Shown one piece after another: positions 36,746-38,969 of a DNA stretch of 38,969 bases; within the stretch, counting starts at the first letter, position 1, and every line of letters starts with the position of its first letter. The stretch comes from JANNRA01 sp031401035. Lineage in GTDB: Bacteria; Desulfobacterota; Binatia; HRBIN30; CADEER01. Position numbers and translations under genes: made by a program. Below the pieces are notes generated by a model. It was not told the origin of the DNA. It did not search any database and saw only the letters and a program-made list of their open reading frames with translations. Location of the stretch: the NCBI GenBank assembly GCA_031401035.1, contig JANNRA010000162.1:1-38969 (forward strand), written 5' to 3'.

Positions 36746-38302
36746 ATGACGACGCTCTCGGCCGCGCTGCACCGCGCCGCGACAGCGCATGCGTCGGTCG
36801 CCGCCATCCACTTCCACGGCCGCGATCACTCCTACGCCGAGTGGGACGCCGGCGCCGACCGCTTCGCGCGTGCGCTGCTGGCGGCGGGGATCGGCCGCGG
36901 CGACCGCCTCGTGCTGCTGTTGCCGCCGATTCCACAGTATCTGTTCTGCTACCTGGGTGCGGCACGCATCGGCGCCATCACCGCCGGCATCAGCACCCGC
37001 TACCGGCGGCAGGAGATTGGCGAGATCCTCGCCAACGCCGACCCGCGTCTGGTGGTGAGCGTCGGCGAGGCGGACGGCGTCGACTTCCCGGCGCTCATCG
37101 CGTCGGTGCGCGAGCGCGCGCCGAGCCTCGAGCGCCTCGTGCGCCTCGATGGCGACGGGCCCGAATCGCTCGCCGCGTTCGAGGCGGCGGGCGCCGCGGC
37201 CGGCGTCGATCTCGCCGCCGCCGAGGCCGCGGTAACCGCCGCCGATCCGATCGCCATCGTCTACACCAGCGGCACCACCGGGACGCCGAAGGGCGCTGTC
37301 TACGACGCCGCGGCGATGACCGCGCTGACGCGCCTGTTCACCTCCCGCCTGGCCGCGCCGCCCAAGCCGGGCGATCCGAACCTGTGGCCGGGCATGGCGC
37401 TGGCGCACGTCGGTTGCATGGCGCGCGTCCATATCCAGCTGACGCTCGCCTCGACGCTGGTGCTGCACGATCGCTTCGACGCGCGCTGGTGTCTGGCGCA
37501 ACTTCAGCAACGCCGCCCGGCCCGGCTCGGCGGCTTCCCGCCGGTGCTGGTGATGCTCATGCGCGCGCCGGAGTTCGCCGGCCAGGACTGGTCGTTCGTC
37601 AAGAGCGTCAACTTCGGCGGCGCGCCGCTGGCACCGCATCTGGTCGAGGAGATCCGCGTCAAGCTCGGCGTCGAGGTGTACACCGGCTACTCGTGCACCG
37701 AGACGGCGATCATCAGCGCCACCCTGCCGAGCGATCCGCCCGAGCGGCGCGCCGGTAGCGTCGGCCGCCCGACCGCCGGCGTCGAGGTGCGCATCGTCGA
37801 TGCGCAGCGCCGCCCGCTGCCGGCGGGGATGCCGGGCCGCATCGCCGTCCTGTCGCCGGCCACCATGCGCGGCTACTGGCGGCGTCCGGAGGAGACGGCG
37901 CGGGCGCTGGACGATGCCGGCTGGCTCTACAGCGAGGACATGGGCTTCCTCGACGCGCACGGCTACCTGCACCTGATCGGGCGCGAGAATGAGATGTACT
38001 TCCGCGCCGCGTTCAACGTCTATCCGGGCGAGGTGGAGGACGCGCTGCAGCAGCATCCGAAAGTGGCGCAGGCGGCGGTGCTCGGCGTTCCCGACGACGT
38101 CCTCGGCCACAAGGGCTGGGCCTTCGTGGTGCCGACCGATCCCGCCGACCCGCCGCGCCTCGACGAGCTGCGCGAGTGGGTCGGCCGCGAGTTGGCCAGC
38201 TACAAGCGGCCCGACGGTCTCACCGTGGTCGCGGCGCTGCCGACCAACGCCATGTACAAGGTCGACAAGCGCGCCCTGCGCGAGCAGTGGTCCCCAGCGT
38301 GA
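36746..38302 (+). CDS. acyl-CoA synthetase (AMP-forming, ANL superfamily)
   Basis: A 518-residue adenylating enzyme. The P-loop IVYTSGTTGTPKGA lies at 171-184, VYTGYSCTETA carries the A5 (YGxTE) motif, GWLYSEDMGFLDAHGYLHLIGR holds the A7/A8 hinge, and K505 in PTNAMYKVDKRAL is the catalytic C-terminal lysine. It activates a carboxylic acid with ATP and joins it to CoA, feeding acyl-CoA chemistry such as that of the thiolase/DUF35 pair. Substrate is unknown; an aliphatic or steroid side-chain acid is a reasonable guess from context. ATG 36746 follows DUF35 by 6 bp. Its TGA overlaps the next start by 4 bp (GTGA). Confidence 0.92.
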   Translation: MTTLSAALHRAATAHASVAAIHFHGRDHSYAEWDAGADRFARALLAAGIGRGDRLVLLLPPIPQYLFCYLGAARIGAITAGISTRYRRQEIGEILANADPRLVVSVGEADGVDFPALIASVRERAPSLERLVRLDGDGPESLAAFEAAGAAAGVDLAAAEAAVTAADPIAIVYTSGTTGTPKGAVYDAAAMTALTRLFTSRLAAPPKPGDPNLWPGMALAHVGCMARVHIQLTLASTLVLHDRFDARWCLAQLQQRRPARLGGFPPVLVMLMRAPEFAGQDWSFVKSVNFGGAPLAPHLVEEIRVKLGVEVYTGYSCTETAIISATLPSDPPERRAGSVGRPTAGVEVRIVDAQRRPLPAGMPGRIAVLSPATMRGYWRRPEETARALDDAGWLYSEDMGFLDAHGYLHLIGRENEMYFRAAFNVYPGEVEDALQQHPKVAQAAVLGVPDDVLGHKGWAFVVPTDPADPPRLDELREWVGRELASYKRPDGLTVVAALPTNAMYKVDKRALREQWSPA

Positions 38303-38853
38303 GGGGGCGGGCAGCGCGTCGCGACCTGGGACTGGCGCTGGCGCTCGCCGCGGCGCTGTTCGCGGTCTATGCCGCCGGCGCCGCGCGGACGATCGCCGTC
38401 GGCGACAGCGGCGAGTTGGTCACCGCCGCCTGGGTGTTCGGCGTGCCGCACCCGACCGGGTACCCCCTCTACATTCTGCTCGCCAAGCTGTGGAGCACGC
38501 TGCTGCCGGTGGGGTCGGTCGCCTTCCGCGTCAGCCTGTTCAGCGCCGCCTGCGCCGCGCTCGCCTGCGCCGTGCTGTTCCTCGTCTGTCGCCGCCTCGG
38601 GGGCGGCCGCGCCGCGGCGCTGACGGCCGCCGGCTGCCTCGCCTTCTCGCCGAGCTTCTGGGGCGAGGCGAACATCCAGCGCGTCTACGCGCTGAACGCG
38701 CTGTTCCTGGCGGTGGCGCTGTGGCTGGCCTGCGACTGGTGGCTTCGGCGATCCCCTCACCCTGACCCTCCCCTGCGGGAGAGGAAACCTTGGCCCGCAG
38801 GCCGGTACTTGCAGGGTCCCCTCTCCCGCAGGGAGTTACCATGTACTCGATGA
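38299..38853 (+). pseudogene. DUF2723-type membrane protein, truncated by a repeat insertion
   Basis: GTG 38299 overlaps the synthetase stop by 4 bp. The frame encodes membrane helices and the DUF2723 hallmark TIAVGDSGELVTAAWVFG VPHPTGYPLYILLAKLW, then further hydrophobic segments to VALWLACDWWLRR. This family (protein O-mannosyltransferase-like, GT-C fold) is usually several hundred residues or more. Here the sequence is native only to about residue 151; from 38752 it runs into an interspersed repeat (PHPDPPLRERKPW...) and stops at 38853. No continuation is recognisable afterwards, although the window ends 116 bp later. It is therefore a truncated or newly disrupted glycosyltransferase-like gene. 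Confidence 0.75.
38752..38835. repeat. interspersed palindromic repeat interrupting the DUF2723 gene
   Basis: Begins TCCCCTCACCCTGACCCTCC. Perfect 14-bp inverted arms CCCTGCGGGAGAGG (38771-38784) and CCTCTCCCGCAGGG (38820-38833) are separated by 35 bp. It reads in frame as the familiar SPHPDPPLRE peptide. Elements of this type are scattered in many proteobacterial genomes and, I recall, usually sit between genes; here it lies inside a coding sequence. No target duplication could be recognised. Confidence 0.75.
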
Positions 38854-38969
38854 GTGCATGGCCGAAGGGGGGAGACGGCAGCGGGGTTGAAGGAAGGAAG
38901 ACGGGAGCCCCACCTTGTCGACGCGAGCCGCCATGGGGGCGGTCGCAAAGCGAATGGACGAAGGGAGGC
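38854..38969. other. window end, nothing identified
   Basis: The last 116 bp after the repeat are purine-rich on the plus strand (GGAAGGAAGACGGGAG). They do not continue the DUF2723 protein in any frame I checked. They could belong to a larger inserted element that extends beyond the window; I cannot support a feature. Confidence 0.3.

Noticed and set aside
1..38969. CRISPR arrays, rRNA genes, complete tRNA genes, transposase or integrase genes
   Set aside because: I saw no regularly spaced repeats, rRNA sequence, complete cloverleaf, or mobile-element protein motifs anywhere in the window.
38834..38969. Window-end purine-rich sequence as part of a known mobile element
   Set aside because: No protein motif, terminal repeat or conserved RNA fold could be recognised in the available 136 bases.

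Overview
This is a GC-rich (about 70% by eye), densely coded chromosomal segment from a Gram-negative-type bacterium. Envelope genes include an MltB-type lytic transglycosylase, AsmA/DUF748 proteins and a lipobox-bearing lipoprotein. An F420-type LLM oxidoreductase, a thiolase-like/DUF35 pair, class III cyclase-ATPases, a Thr/Pro/Ala-rich lipoprotein linker and a probable selenoprotein fit a deltaproteobacterial-type lineage such as Candidatus Binatota. That placement is inference: the window holds no rRNA or complete marker gene.

Layout. 1-1227: the 3' half of a tRNA gene (probable integration scar), a gene-poor stretch and a small membrane protein. 1228-8844: a GT-C-like membrane protein, then a minus-strand run of a DUF748 protein, a thioesterase, a GNAT acetyltransferase and a VWA protein. 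The VWA gene is divergent from a MerR-like regulator (8959) across a palindrome-rich promoter. 9818-12766: MltB, then a minus-strand cluster of a secreted protein, an LLM oxidoreductase and a peroxiredoxin-like protein whose frame crosses a TGA at the redox Cys position. A well-formed bacterial SECIS-like hairpin follows, so this is a candidate selenoprotein (UxxC). 12878-19092: plus-strand genes for a Coq4-like protein with an internally duplicated domain, an acyl-CoA dehydrogenase, an RRM protein, a methyltransferase, small proteins and an aldo/keto reductase. 19108-21811: an overlapping AsmA-like/SDR pair and an alpha/beta hydrolase.

21909-27790 is an eroding accessory block: one intact 1133-aa zinc-ribbon/cyclase/AAA/TPR signalling protein, a second copy collapsed by an internal deletion and a frameshift, and a short trace of a third. 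Two VapBC-type toxin-antitoxin pairs, each with a candidate operator, lie among them. 27865-32306 holds a tandem UspA protein, a phosphotransferase pair, and an overlapping HEAT-repeat/lipocalin-like pair. 32508-34969 holds two exported proteins; the second, a lipoprotein, has a TGA inside its signal peptide.

35068-38853 is a lipid/acyl-CoA cluster: an Ltp2-like thiolase, a DUF35 Zn-ribbon/OB-fold partner, an acyl-CoA synthetase and a DUF2723 membrane protein cut short by an interspersed repeat. Together with the acyl-CoA dehydrogenase, thioesterase and phosphotransferase, this points to catabolism or remodelling of acyl or steroid-like side chains. Strongest leads: the candidate selenoprotein at 10836-11393, the duplicated Coq4 protein, the decaying cyclase/toxin-antitoxin array and the VWA/MerR divergon.
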